From the NCBI RefSeq assembly GCF_900496995.4, contig NC_044008.1, positions 558,001 to 622,000 on the forward strand: a DNA stretch of 64,000 nucleotides. The letters run 5' to 3'. Below, in pieces: positions 23,129-35,624 of the stretch. Source of the DNA: Aquila chrysaetos chrysaetos (Eukaryota; Chordata; Aves; Accipitriformes; Accipitridae). The notes under the pieces were generated by a model. The model was not told the origin of the DNA and searched no databases. It worked only from the letters and a program-made list of their open reading frames with translations. Position 1 is the stretch's first letter; each line of letters begins with the position of its first letter. Both the position numbers and the translations under genes were made by a program.

Positions 23129-26100
23129 TTACTCCAGGTAAATGTCCTCTGTGGGGCAGGCGTACTCCAGGTGCTCCTGGTAATATTCCTGAAACGCTCG
23201 TCTGCAAGGAAGGGCACAATGGGGTGGCTCAGGGCTGGGCCGGGGCCCGGACCCCAGCACCGCAAACCCCTGCACGCCCAGCCCCGGCACGGCCAGACCC
23301 CCCTGCACCCAGACCCCCAGCACCGCAACCCCCAGCATCCCCAGCACTGGCACGGCCAGCCCCCCACAGCCGCCCCCATCCCCATCTTACCCGACGCACT
23401 CGGCGACGTGTCGCATGGATTCCTGGGAGACGAAGACGTGGCAGGCAAAGCGGCTCAGCACCGGGTGCTTGGTGATGAACCCAAAGTAGCTGCAGGGGGA
23501 GGGCAGGGTGAGGGGGGGGACACACCCCACTCCTGCCCCATGGGGTGGTCCGGCAGCCACAGGGGGCTCTGCAGAAGGGACACCCACTCGGGCCCTGGGG
23601 CTGGGGCAGCTGGGACAGGACGGGCACCAAGCAGGAGAACCTGGCATGGCACCGCAGGAGTGTGGGTGCCCCTGGGCAGGGGATGGAAGGGGGGGTCCCT
23701 TGGGGCTGGGAGCACCCGAGGGGCTGTGGGAGAAGGGGGTCTCACCAGCTGTTCCGGGGGTGGCACCCACAGAAGGAGATGTTCTTCATCTGGAAGAAGT
23801 GGCTGCAGCGCTCAAACTGGAAGAGAAAAGCCGGCCGAGTTGTGGGCGCCCGGCTCATGGCAGGGCAGGCACCCGGCCCCCCCGCCCGTGCCCCTCACCT
23901 CCTCGTCCCGGCTGTACTCGGTGACAGTGAGGATGAGCTTGATGCCCTGCAGCGTGATCTCCAGGTCGCAGCTGGCCGGCGGGCGCAGGTGCACCGTCAG
24001 CTTCCTGGTGGTGGCAATCTGGGGGCACGGGGGTGGATGGCGGGCATGAGAGTGGAGCCCAAGCCGGCACAGGGACAGGGGGGGCCACGCTGCCATCCCC
24101 CTCCCTTGGGCTCACCTTCTGCATGGCGGCACAGAGGATGCCATTGCCCTGGTGGTACGGCACCTCCACCGAGCCCAGGAACTGCACGTTGAACCGTTCC
24201 ACCCAGCACGGGTTCCTCTTCAGGCCTGCGCGGGGAGAGGGGACGAGGAGACGGCGCCCTGAGCCTCCCGCGTCCCCCTGAGCCCCACGGCCCCCGCCAC
24301 TCCCCTACGGCCCCCAGGGCCCCGCAGGCTCCTACCAACGGCGTCCCTGGCTTGGCCGACGACCTCATGGGCGTAGAAGGCGGGGAAGATGCCCCTCTCC
24401 CCCGTCCGCATATTGTAGCCCCGGTACCAGTAGTCATCCTCCTCCAGCTCCACCAGGATGGGGTCATCCACGTCCAGCTCCAGCTCGTCCTCATGGCGGG
24501 GGATGAACCTGGGGGGGGATAGCCAGAAGGAGGACACGGGCAGGGAGGGGCAGAGCCATGGGAGAGGGGGTCCTGCAAACCCCCCCCCCCCCCCCAAGGT
24601 GCATGTGGCCAGCACGGCCAGGCTCACTGCTCACCTGAAGACAGCCCGGTGGGTTTGCTCCCGCTCCTCCCCGTTCACCATGCAGGAGAACAGCCCGAAG
24701 GACTCTGTGCCTGCAGAGGAGGAGGCTGCTGTAGGGCTGGGGGGGGCACCTCCCACCTCTGCCCACCCTGGGGAGCAGATGGCCATCACCCGTGGGATCA
24801 GGCCCCTCCTCGGAGGATCCCACCTGAGCCCCTGGCCCTGCACCCCCCACCCAGAAGCCTGGGGCCGAGGACCCCGCGGGGTGCTGGTGCAAAGGCATGT
24901 TGGGGACCGGCCACCTAGCAAAACCTCGCGGCCCCACGGGGGAGAGACCACGGCCTTCGGGTCTGGCCCCACGCCCCACACAGCCACCCTGTCCCTGCCC
25001 CACCTCCCGTGCCATGCCGTGCCGTGCTATGCCACACAGGGACGATGCCACGGCCAGGATGGCCAAGGCAGGACAGCGGAAGGCAGCCAGCCCTCCGACA
25101 GCACACTGAGCAGCCCGGGATGGCATGGCATGGCATGGCCCAGCACGGGTCACTTACTGGAGGAACGGGAGGTGCTGTTGACGAAGACATTGAGGAACTT
25201 CTTGGAGAACTGCAGGTCGGCCTCGGGGGACGAGTCCTCGGAGGAGCTGTGGGCGTCAGGGGCCACCAGCCCATCCCCGAAGGCCGCCTCGTCCTCCAGG
25301 TCGCAGCGGTCGCAGGCGCGGAGCAGGTCGCTGTCGTCGCTCAGCACCGAGGTGCAGCGCCGCAGGCTCACCAGCTCCAGCTGCGTGTGCTCGTCCACCA
25401 CCAGCGTGTACTTCATCGAGTCGTAGGCCAGGGACTCATCCAGCGCCCGCGGCTCCAGCGCCCCGGGGGCAGGTGGCAGCTCCCCCCCAAAGCTTCCCCG
25501 CAGCGGGTCCTCGGGGAAGGGGGAGCCCTTCAGGTAGGGCGCCTCGTCCTCGTCCGTGGAGTAGGCCATGGTGAAGCCGCGGTTGGTCTTGGCGGTGGAG
25601 ACATCCAGGGCGGGTGAGCCGGCGTCAGGGCCCTGCCCCTGGGGTGCTAACCGGACGTCGTCGATCATGTCGTCGGCCTCCAGGACGCCCGAGTCCAGGT
25701 CCCTGTCGACGGCCCAGTCCTCCGGGCCGGTGGCCGGCGGCGCCACGGTGGCGCGGTGCTCCCCGGCGGCAGCCTCGGTCCCGGGGGAGGCGCGCGGGGA
25801 GGCGCGGGGTGGCGCGGGGCGGCAGCCGAAGGTGGCCAGGACCTCGGAGGTGCCCAGCCTGTCGAGGGTGACGGGGCGCCCCGGGAAGACGGGCGCGATG
25901 GTGTCGTTGGTGGGATTGCTCAGGAAGAGGAAGGGGCCCGGCTCATCGGCGGGCGGCTCTGGCGCCAGCTCCGTCCCGGCACCCAGGGCCCGCTCGTCCT
26001 CGGCGCGCTGGAGGGAGCTGCGCAGCGTCTCCATGTCCACCAGCTCGATGGCGCGCTGGCAGTGGGGCAGGGCAGCCGGCTCGCCCGTGCCCACCGGGGA

Positions 26101-29100
26101 GTCCCGCGAGCCGGGCTCCCCATCCAGTGCCTCGCTCAGGATCTCGGGCTCCAGGTCGGAGGCCGGGGAGATGGTGTCGCAGAGCGAGTGGGTCTGCTGG
26201 AAGCACTCATCCGGGCACTTGATGGGGTAGGAGCCCTCGGAGATCATCTTGTTGACAAGGTTGCTGAGCAGCCAGGGCGAGTCTGAGTCCTCGCTCAGGT
26301 CGGGCTCTGACTCCGAGTCGGAGTCGTACTCGCTGTTGTCCTCCTCGTCGGCCTCGGGCATCAGCTTGGGCCCCACGGGCAGGTAGAAGGAGCGCCGGAT
26401 GCTCTCCAGGCTGTGGTCCGGGTCAATCTTCAGGTCCAGGGGGCTGGAGGTGGAGAGGTCCGTCTGGCCCGCAGGCGCAGAGGAGTCCACCGGGTTCAGG
26501 CTGTCATAGTAGCCCTCCATCTTCAGCTCCGCCAGGCTCTCCCGTCTCACCACGCCGTGCTCCGGGAGCTCCCTCTCCAGGGTCTCCTCCTCCTCCTCCT
26601 TGCCCTTGTCCAGCAGCAGGGAGTCCTTGATGCCCATCAGGCCGGGGGCCTCCAGCTCCGTCTCCAGCTCGGCCTCCGAGGTGGGCGAGCTAGCCTCCTC
26701 GATGGAGTTGGTGAGGTGGGAGGACCTGCCGCTGCTGCTGTCGCTGCTCAGGTCCAGCTCCGTCTCCGAGATGGAGGAGATCATGTTGCTGACCAGGCGC
26801 CCGCCAGCGAAGGCCGCCTCGATCTCCCCCTCCACGTCCGAGTCGGAGCCGGGCGAGCTGAGGTCTTCGCCGTGCCGGCCGCCGGGCAGGAAGGGCTTGG
26901 CGGTCCTGCTGGTGAGGTCGGCCTCGATGCCGGGGTCCGAGGAGGGCGAGGTGGTCTCCGAGGAGCCCGAGGGGTGCCCGCGCACGCTGGCCGCCCGGCC
27001 GGGCCGCAGGCCCTCCCCGTCGGAGCTGAGCGGCTCCGCGGGGCACACGTAGCCACCCGTCAGCCGGGCACCCTGCCCGTCGTGCCGCTCGGCGACGGCC
27101 CCGGCCGCCGGCTCCTCCCGAGGCCGCGGGGAGCCGGGCTGCTCGCGGGGGGCCACGGGGGACCCCGGGCTCCCGGCCCCCAGGCCGCCCCCTTCGCCGG
27201 GCACCGGCCTCTCCCGGCCGCCGGCCGCTTCGTGCTTTGGTGGGGCGCGGCGGCCGCTGGCGGCTGCGGGGGCCTGGGGTGGCGAGCCCGCGTCGGGGCC
27301 GGGAGGAGCCGCAGGCCCTGTTGGAGAGAGAGACGGTTTAGGGGGCGGCTGGTGGAGGCGCGACGGGGAGTGCGGTGCTCGGAGCGCAGAGGAGATGATA
27401 TTCATGTTATAATCTTCCCCGGCTCTCGGGGGCGATGGGTTACCATGTGCCAGGGACTCGTGGCTGTTGCCTTGCGAGTCAAAGGGGGAGGGCTGCAGCG
27501 AGGCGGGGGCCTGCCCGGCCCCGCCGGGGCTCGGCCCCTTCGGGCTCTCCAGGCAGGGTCCGTCTTGGATGCAGGCGTGGGGAGACGAGTGTCCTGCAGG
27601 GGAAAGGCAGAGCCCTGCGTCAGCCCTCCGCCCCCGGCGCCGGGGCGAAAATCCCACGGGGCTTCAACCAAAGGGGGACGGCCGTGGGACCCCCGGGCGG
27701 GAGCCGTCCCCAGCGCCGGCCCCACGGCCCCGCTCTGGACCGGGACCCCGTCCCCATCCCGCACTCACCAGTGTGTGAGGAAGAGGAGGAGGAGGAGTGG
27801 AGAAGGGCGTCCTGCCAGGTGGTGCGGTGAGCGGGCGGTGGGAAGCTGCCGTTGTTGTTCAGGGAGTCCTGGGGGAAGAGCAGAGCCAGGGTGGGTGGGC
27901 TGCCGAGCCCAGGGATGGGGCCGGAGGCACATTTGGGGACCCGGCAAGCGCAGGGGAGCCGGGGTGCCCGGCGTGGGCTGCGCAGGGGCACGGGGGTACC
28001 AAATGCGGCCGGGCCGGCCCGGGGACGCCCCTCGGCACGGCTCGGTGCTCCCCGCCGGCTTGGCAGCACCCGGGCCACGTGCCCAGGGGTTTATCAGGAT
28101 TAGGGCCACGACGTCCCCAGCGACCCTGCCCAGCCAGACGCACGCCCAGCAGCGCCTGCCACAGAGCAGGACCCGGAGACGGCACGCTGCCCGTCCCGCA
28201 CGGCCCCGGGGACACCATCTCGCAGGGGACACGCCGGCACTGGTGCTGACCCCACGGGACCCCCGGCGTGAGGCCCTGCTGAGCCCTGTCTCCCCGAGAC
28301 CGGAGCCCGACTCCAGCAAGGGGGGGCTCCGCTGCCTCCCCCAAATTGCCGCCGGCCCTGCGGTACGGGCAGGAGCTGACAGTGCCAGGGCCGCCCCGTC
28401 CGGTGTGGCGGCAGCTGTGGATTAATCCCGGCGGGAAGCGCAGGCAGCGATAATCCCGCCGAGCGGGAGATTAGCGAGCGGGGCACGCACCACGGGGCAC
28501 GCACGGCAGGGGTCCGGCGCGGCAGGGAGGGTCGGGCATCACACGGGCTGTGCCGCAGCCCCAGGGACGGGTGCCGGGGGGAGATGGGGACGGGTGCTGG
28601 GGGGACGGTGCCCAAGGATCGAGGTCTCGCCTCCTCCCAGGGCCAGAGCAGGGATTACCGGGATTTGCACCCCGGGCACACCGACGGGGGCCGGATCCAG
28701 CCATCGCCAGGGGCTCCACTCCCGTCCCCAGGGATGATGGACCAGGGTGGCCGGTGGGATCCGGCTTTGCCGGTGCATCCTGCCAGGGTGCGGCGGGTCA
28801 GGGCTGGCAGGCGCTGGGGGTGAGCCCTGGGGCTTTGTCACCCTCCTGCGCCGGCCCAGCCAAGACCCCCAGCCCCCCCGACAGCCCCCCCCCGTCCCCG
28901 ACAGCCCCAGCGGCATGCGGTGCCCCTCCCAGAAGGGGGGGTCGAGAATCCCAAAAGCCCCCCGGCACCATGGCAACGCAGCCGGATGCAGGCAGCACCG
29001 CACGCGGCTTCCCACACACTGCGGTGGCACGGCAGCTCGGGGCCGGCACCGCACACGCGTGCGCGCGGGGACACGGGGACACCCCTGCGGCTCCACGCCT

Positions 29101-32100
29101 GCGGGGACCCCCCCACCCCGGGGGAGCCCCTGACCCCAGCTCCGGGGATGGAAAAGGAGGGACGCGGCGTGCACGAGCACCCAGGCACGCGCACCCGTGC
29201 ACACACGCGTGCGACGCACGGGGCCGGCACACGGCGCTCGCTGTGCCCGCAGCCAGCAACTGCCCGCAGCACCTCGCAACCCTCTGCCACCCAGAGACAG
29301 CACGGATGACCCGCACGCCCCGGAGCCCCGCACGTGGGGATGGGGCCCCCCAGACCTGGGCCTGGCAGGGAGCGGGCAGGGGTCCCGCTGGGCACCATGC
29401 AGACCCATCCCCAACGTCCCCAGCTTGGCCCCGCCACTGCGGAGCTGGAGCCGGCGTCATCTTTGCCGTTCTCTGTGGTGCCCACCGCGCTGGGGTGGGC
29501 GCAGCCCTCGGCCCACCCCCAGGCAGAGCCCAGCTCAGTGGGGCTCCTTCCCACGCTGCACCCCACAGAGCCCCTGCTCCTCCTCTGCCGGCCCTGGGGG
29601 GCAGAGACCCCGGGGGGGGGGTGGTGGAGACCCCTCCCGGCCGCCCCCACCCTCACCTGGGTGCCCGGGGCCGTCAGGTTGAGGGTGGTGGGTCGGTGCT
29701 TCTGCGTCTCCTCCAGGGCGGGCGAGGGGATGGGTGAGGCCGAAGGGGACGGTGGAGCTTCCAGTTCATTGCCCTCCTCCTCCTCCTCCTCTTCCTCCTC
29801 CTCCTCCTCGTTGTCGTCGATCATCTCAAACTCCTGGAAGTCGTCCTGGAAGGTGCAGATGGGGTGCGGCTGCTCGCCGCGCTCCAGCACCAGACAGTCC
29901 TGGGGATGCGGCACCAGGTTAGTGGCCATGGTGCTCGCGCTCACCCCGCTCCCCAGGATGGCATGGCTGCCATGGCACAACCCTCCCCAGCGGTTCTGCT
30001 GGCACCGGGCTGGCAGTGCATCTGCTCCCCTCCACTCCTGCCCCAACAGGACGGGGGTCTCCAAGAGGAAAGTGCCCTGCGCCGGGGACTGGGGATCCCC
30101 CTGGCTCTGCCAGCACCCTGCCTGTCCCTCGCTGCCTGTCCTGGCCCCAACACCCAGCGCTTCATCCCACCCATATGCCTGCCTGGCCCCGGCCCGTTTC
30201 CCCAGCACCATCCCCCCCAGTGCTGGGCAGAGCTGGGGAGGAGCTGAGTAAGCGGGAGGCACGGGAGCCACCGGAACCAGGGAAGCGCAGTGGCAGGCAG
30301 TCACCCGGCCAGCGGGACCAACGTGGGGCTGGCTGCTGAGCCACCCCGGTTCACCGCGGCCACCCCACAGGGCTCAGCCAGAGGTGGCGGGAGGCCCCGG
30401 GGTGCCTGGCCATGCCGGGGGTCCCTGGGCTCAGGACCCTGCCTGCGCCCTGCAGTGCATCCCCTTGGTGCCCTGGCACAGAGGACCCTGCACCCTCCGC
30501 TCCGGGAGGGGCTTTGCCGGGCCGAGGCCCCCACCCGGTCCCCACCAAAGGTCTGCGCAGCAGCCATGTGCCCGGGGGGGGGCTCAGCAGCTCAGCTGGT
30601 GCACCTTCTCATAGTGGTCCGAGTCGTAGTTCAGCCCAATGCCGCAGTCGTCCGTGATCTCCGACAGGTCCTCATCATCGAACTCCTCCAGGCTGATGTC
30701 CTGGGGGGGCCTGGGGAGAGGGGCCGGGGACGTCAGGCCGGGGGTGACACGCCAACAAACCTCAGCAAAATGCCTCCCGCTCCCCCCGCAGCACTACAAG
30801 GGCCTGGAGAGCCGAAGAGCACCGTAGGCATGTGCTGCTGGCATTGTACCCGTCACCCCAGGGTGCCAGCATGGGAGCACCAGCTGGGCAGCACCACAGG
30901 GGCATGCTGCTGTAACACCATCGCCCCAGGGCGCTGGCACGGGACCACCAGCCAAGCCGACATGGCACGCTCCTGCCAGGCAGCACAGGGCCCGGAACCC
31001 CGAGCCGCAGCCTGGGCATCAACCCCATGCCAGGAGGCAGGCGAGGCCGGAGGTTACGGTGAGGGCGACGGCCGCAGCGATGCACGGGGCTGCCGCTCTC
31101 AGCACCGCGCTCCCTCCCGCCCGGCTCGCCACAAACTGCCCAGATTCACCGCCGGCCTCGTACCAGGGCGGTGAGAGCCCCGCACAGCTCAGGGCTTGTC
31201 CCCGGCCGGGCAGAGGTGCCGAGACCACCGCCACAGCGGGCAGCGCGTCTCCCAAATTCCCAGCCCAGCAAAATCCCTTGAGCCAAACCCAAGGCACGTG
31301 CCGGAGCCGAGGCGGGGAGGGGACGGCTGCTGCCGCCGCCAGCTTTGGGGTGACCCGTGCCGCAGGGCTGCTTTCTGTGCCTTGGGGGGTTTACTTTAGG
31401 TTTAACCTGAAGCAGAGCCATGCGCCGTCCCGCAGCGCTGCCTGGGCGCAGGGCCTGCCGGCGCAGGCAGGGACAGGGGGTGGCAAGGGCAGATCGACGC
31501 CCTGACACCCCAGCCTTGCCCACGCTGCCTCCCTGCCTGCCCCGCGGGCAGGACCCTGCAGGCAGGGCTGGGGCTGCCCCTGCCCGAGGTAAGGGCAGTC
31601 AGAGAAACCAAGCCGAGCTGTTCCCGTCAGGAACGGGGGTGTCATGGAAACCAGCGGTTTCTGCAGGGGAAGGGAAAAAAAAAAAAAAAAAAAAAAAGGA
31701 AAAAGACGACAACTCTTGGCAGGATTTGGTGTCAGAAAACGGAAACCAAACGTTTCTGGCGGGTCTGTAGGGTGGGAGGTGTGGCAGCGCCCAGGCGCTG
31801 GTGGGGACCCTCTGCCCACCCCCGTGGGGTCTGGGGACACCCAGGGCCCCCCACAGCCCGGCCCCAAGAGAGTACAGCAGCACCCTGGCAGGGGCCGGCA
31901 GGGCTCCTCTGGCAGGGATGGGTCTGGGGTCTCGCTGGGGCTCAGCTGGCGGCAGGAGCAGACCCCCAGGTGGTGGTGGTGGGGGGCGTCACAGCCCCTG
32001 ACAGCCACGGCTGCCTTCTGGGCTGTGCCCTCCCTTTGCCTCCCGCTTTTGCCCCAAACTCCCCTTTTCCAGCCCCTCGCCCCAGCACGGAGGCCAGGCG

Positions 32101-35100
32101 CTGACTCCCGTTTCACAGGGAGAAAGATTTCCCCTAATCACATAATTCCCAGAAGTAGGCCATGGAGACTGCATGAAATATTCGCAGATTTGTGGCGAAA
32201 GCATCAGAGCCGGCGGTGGGACCATGGCCTCGGCCTGCAGCAGGGCATGGGGCTGGGCCGGACCCCGGGCAGGGGTGGGGGAGCCCCAGGGGCACTGGGG
32301 AGCAGACCCCCAGGTGCAGTGGGGAGCAGAGCCCCAAGGGTGGCAGGGACCAGAGCCCATCTCCCCAGCCCCAGGGGACATCGGTGGCTGCTCTCCCGCA
32401 GGCAGCAGGGTGGGGGGCAGAACCCTCTGGGCTCCGCTCCCGCACCCCTGGACCCTCCTCACCCGGGGAACGAACTCCTCCACCAGCCCTCGTCCCGGCT
32501 GAGGGGACACGCACACCGGGCCAGCACGGCCCGTGCCGCGGCGTGGCACGGCACAGCAGGGCACGGCACTGCTGCCCTGCACGAGCACGACTGCGGTCCC
32601 TGCCCCACACAGGGCTGCTGCCCGCTCGCAGCCGGGCTCCGGCTGCCCTGGGGAGGCCATCTCCCCTCAGCAGGGAGCAACCGCCGCGACAAACCACGGC
32701 TGTAATTTCTAGGTCACAGCGCTCCTGAGCTGGAGCGGGCACGGTGAGATGGGGCTGCCATGGTGAGATTGGGCCACCACGGCAAGATGGGGCCGCGAGC
32801 AAGAGTCAGCCCGGCCCCGCAGCCTCCCCGAGGGGACCCTTGGGGACCCTGGCCATGGCCCCGCTGCGGCCAGAGAAGAAGCAGCACCATTGCTGCGGGT
32901 GCAGGGATACAGCAACGGGCGCCTCGGACACACCGGTGACGAACAGCAGGCGGGAAGGACGGCGTCCGTCCCTGCAATGGCCACACAGGACACCGTGGCC
33001 GGCCGGGGCAGAGGTGCAGGTGGGGAGCACCTGAGTAAGGGTCCGGAGCTGAAGTGGAGCTGAGGCAGTGGTTCGGGGAGGGGGGAGCTCACCCCAGCAC
33101 ATGGAGAGGGGGTCGGGAAGGGCAGGAGGCAGCCGGACACCCCACCGCACACCCGAGGCTGGCCTCGCCGCCTCCACTTCGGCATGTCCTGAGCTGGGCC
33201 GGACTGGAGGAGGGGAGCGGGGAGGTGGGGGCAGCACCGGGCGAGGGTCGGGAGCCGGACCCCAAAGGAGGCCCAACATCACCCACCCCTGGGGCGCAGG
33301 GAGCGGGACTGTGCAGGGATGGGGAGCAAGGCGCACACCAGGGCGCACACTGGTGTTTGCACGGGAGCTGCCGGGGGCCGGGCTTCCCAAGGAGGGAGTG
33401 ACGACCGAGCAGGCCACGGGAAGATTGAATTTCCTCATCGTTTTCAGACCAGCTCCCTGGACAGTTCGCCCTGGCAGCGGCTCTCCTGCAATGGCTTCTC
33501 CCGCAGGGACGGGCCAGGGACCGGGAGAGCAGATGTGCCTCCTGCCCCCCAACCCCTCTGCGTGCACCGGCCTCCGGCTGCTCCCAGGGGAGGGAAGAGG
33601 CTGCATGGAGGTCAGTGCTGACCCTCAGGGGCGCCTAGCCCCGGCCGGCGTCCGCCACCCCAAACCTGAGACCGGCACCCAGGGCTCCCATGGTCCAACC
33701 TGCAGCCACCCCCACCAGTGCTGGTGCCCCAGACAGAGAGGCAAGAGCCATCCTGGTGCCTCACCTTCCCTCACCAGGCCCTGCCAGGCTGTGGGGACCC
33801 GCAGGTGCTCAGCGAGACCTGGGCACACTCGCTGCCATGGCATCCCCGGGGATTTGACCCGGTTCTCCGGGCTGGTACAGGGGTGCAGCGCCGGCTCCCC
33901 AAGCTGCCTCCTCCCCGCAGCAGGGAGCAGTGCGGGCTGGGGGTCACGGTCACGGCTCCAGCCCTTTGGCATCCGCAAAGGGGCTTTGTGCTGCTCGCAG
34001 CGCTGCCCAGGGCTCGGGGCCACCGTAGGGGACCTCAGAGACCGGGTGCTCCCGTGGGAGTTGGAGTGGTGATGGACGATCCGTGGCGGGGGGGGGGGGG
34101 GAGCAGACATGGCCGGCGCAGGGGTCAGGCTTCTGCTGTCCCTCCCTCACAGGGCACAAGGGCAGAGGGAAATGTGGAGGAGCAGCAGCAAGCTCAGTCC
34201 CAGGGGGACTGAGCTCCCTGGGAGGACAGGAGAGGGTCTGGGTCAGGCTGGGGGTGGGCTCCGGCTGGGACACATCCCTGGCCCAGGCCTCAGCTGCAGC
34301 AAAGGGCAGGGACCTGCCGGGGCCAGCTCTGACCCCACATGGCAGGGCACGAGGGCTGAAGGGGGAGCACTGCCAAGGGGGACACAGCCGAGACCCCCAG
34401 AGAATCGCCCAGGGCCCAGATCCTGGGCGAGAGGCAGGCAGGAGCCGAGCAGCCACAGCAGAGGCCGTGTCCTCCCCTCCCTGCACCACCGCCAGCGGGG
34501 ACGCCCCGGGGTCCTGGTGTGCGTGGGGAAGGGGACAGCCCCGGGAAGGGGACAGCCCGGGGAGCAGCCATGAGACCTGCCCAGCGCAGGCCAGAACCAA
34601 GCGAGGGCACATCCCGCATCCCCACCAGCCCCCAGGCCCTCGGTCCAAAGCCTCCGTGCCCCCGGGCTCCCCAGATGCGCCCCCCACACACCGCCTCCCA
34701 CCCTTCCCCATCCCACTGCCGGGGCCCCCGCAGCCCCGCGCCGAGCCAGCCCATCCCGCACCCAGCTCCCGTCTGGCCCCACGGCCCCGCTCCCCACCGC
34801 TCGCCCCGGGGACCCCAACCCGGAGCCAAGGTCGGGCGAGGTGCGGGCGGAGGGGGCGAGGGCCCGGCCGCCTCCCCCCCCCCCCCCCCCCCGGACCCGC
34901 CCGGAGGACCCGGCCGCCGGCCCCGCACCTCCGGCTCCCGCGGGCCCCGCGGTAAGGTGACCCGCGGGCCCAGAGGGGCCCCGTTCCCGGGGCCGGCACC
35001 CCGGCATCCCGGCCGCCTCCGAGGCCGCTGCGGCGCCTCGGGAGAGACAAAGAGGCGGCGGTAGCGGCGGCGGCTCCCCCCGCAGCGGCGAGATGCGGCG

Positions 35101-35624
35101 GCAGCGGGGCACGGCCGAGCCGAGGCGGGGGGGGGGGGGGGTGTCTGCCCCTCCGTGAACGGGGGGCGCAGAGGGGACCCCCCCCCGAGCCCCAGCATCC
35201 CCCGCCGGGGTTGGGGCGGTGGGGATGCCGCCGGCGGCTGCTGCTGCGTTGTTAATCCCCGGGACGGGGCCGCAGCGGGAAGGGCTGCCCGGGCGGGCGG
35301 GCGGCCTGCGCGGCCCCGGCCCGGCATCCCAAGGTGAACGGGCGGGCGGGAGGCACCGCGGGGGGGGGGGGGGGGGGGGGGCCGGGCCCGCCACGCCGCC
35401 GCCTCCCCCGCCCCGGTACCCTCCGCCGCTGCCAAGGGCGGTGCACCGGGAAGGGCAGCCCCTGCACCGCAGTGCCCCGGCCCCGCCGGGCCGCCCCGCA
35501 TCGCCCCCCCACCCCCCACCCGGCCCTGCAGCCCCCTCCCCGGGCCGGGCCTGGCTCACCTGCAGCCGGGCGGGGAGAGCGAGTGGAAGGTGGAGAGCGA
35601 GAACATCTCGGCGCGATCCGCCAT
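23129..35624 (-). CDS. MAPK8IP2: MAPK8IP2 (JIP2/IB2), JNK-interacting scaffold, complete
   Basis: Scaffold that gathers MLK-MKK7-JNK and links cargo to kinesin light chain in neurons and endocrine cells. Minus-strand coding exons: 35624-35560, 30710-30605, 29899-29657, 27868-27769, 27593-25158, 24710-24635, 24508-24336, 24225-24116, 24018-23899, 23816-23746, 23489-23391, 23201-23129. All phases match, giving 1,223 aa. Start [20 protein letters not shown] agrees with the human protein. An acidic Glu run lies in exon 3. The JNK-binding D-motif is KHRPTTLNL (about 124-132). The SH3 domain (about 985-1062) includes [20 protein letters not shown] and [16 protein letters not shown]. The PTB domain (about 1073-1205) includes [20 protein letters not shown]. 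The C-terminus is [11 protein letters not shown], the kinesin-light-chain-binding tail. Exon 5 (811 codons) makes the protein much longer than human JIP2 (about 824 aa). It keeps islands such as [27 protein letters not shown] and [19 protein letters not shown]. An in-frame 126-nt intron at 27318-27443 is possible, giving 1,181 aa. Confidence 0.97.
27318..27443 (-). other. MAPK8IP2: Possible optional 126-nt intron inside MAPK8IP2 exon 5
   Basis: On the minus strand CATG|GTAACCC at 27444/27443 and ctctctctccaacag|GG at 27318/27317 form a plausible donor and acceptor. Both are in phase 1 and the length is a multiple of three, so the frame is open with or without splicing. The retained form encodes a peptide including [17 protein letters not shown]. 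The sequence alone does not decide which form is used. Confidence 0.4.
28097..28657. promoter_or_regulatory. MAPK8IP2: Cluster of TAATCC (K50 homeodomain) motifs in MAPK8IP2 intron 3
   Basis: GGATTA occurs at 28097 and 28652, TAATCC at 28451, and a palindromic GGATTAATCC at 28419-28428, with a further GATTAG near 28468. TAATCC is the core site of OTX/CRX/PITX-type homeodomains. Such AT words are otherwise rare in this GC-rich intron, so the clustering is notable. Enhancer function is inference. Confidence 0.3.
31676..31697 (+). repeat. Poly(A) tract in MAPK8IP2 intron 1
   Basis: About 22 consecutive A followed by ggaaaaagacg. No upstream retrocopy or SINE body was recognised, so this is recorded as simple sequence only. 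Confidence 0.85.
32105..32220. promoter_or_regulatory. MAPK8IP2: AT-rich island in MAPK8IP2 intron 1, candidate enhancer element
   Basis: About 110 bp of balanced composition in a very GC-rich intron, with CCTAATCACATAATTCCC, GCATGAAATATTCGCAG and TTTGTGGCGAAAGC. There is no open frame or repeat feature. The local composition break and homeobox-like words are the only evidence. Confidence 0.3.

Noticed and set aside
31676-31697. Poly(A) tract suspected to be a retrocopy tail
   Set aside because: No gene-like sequence or target-site duplication upstream; simple sequence is sufficient.
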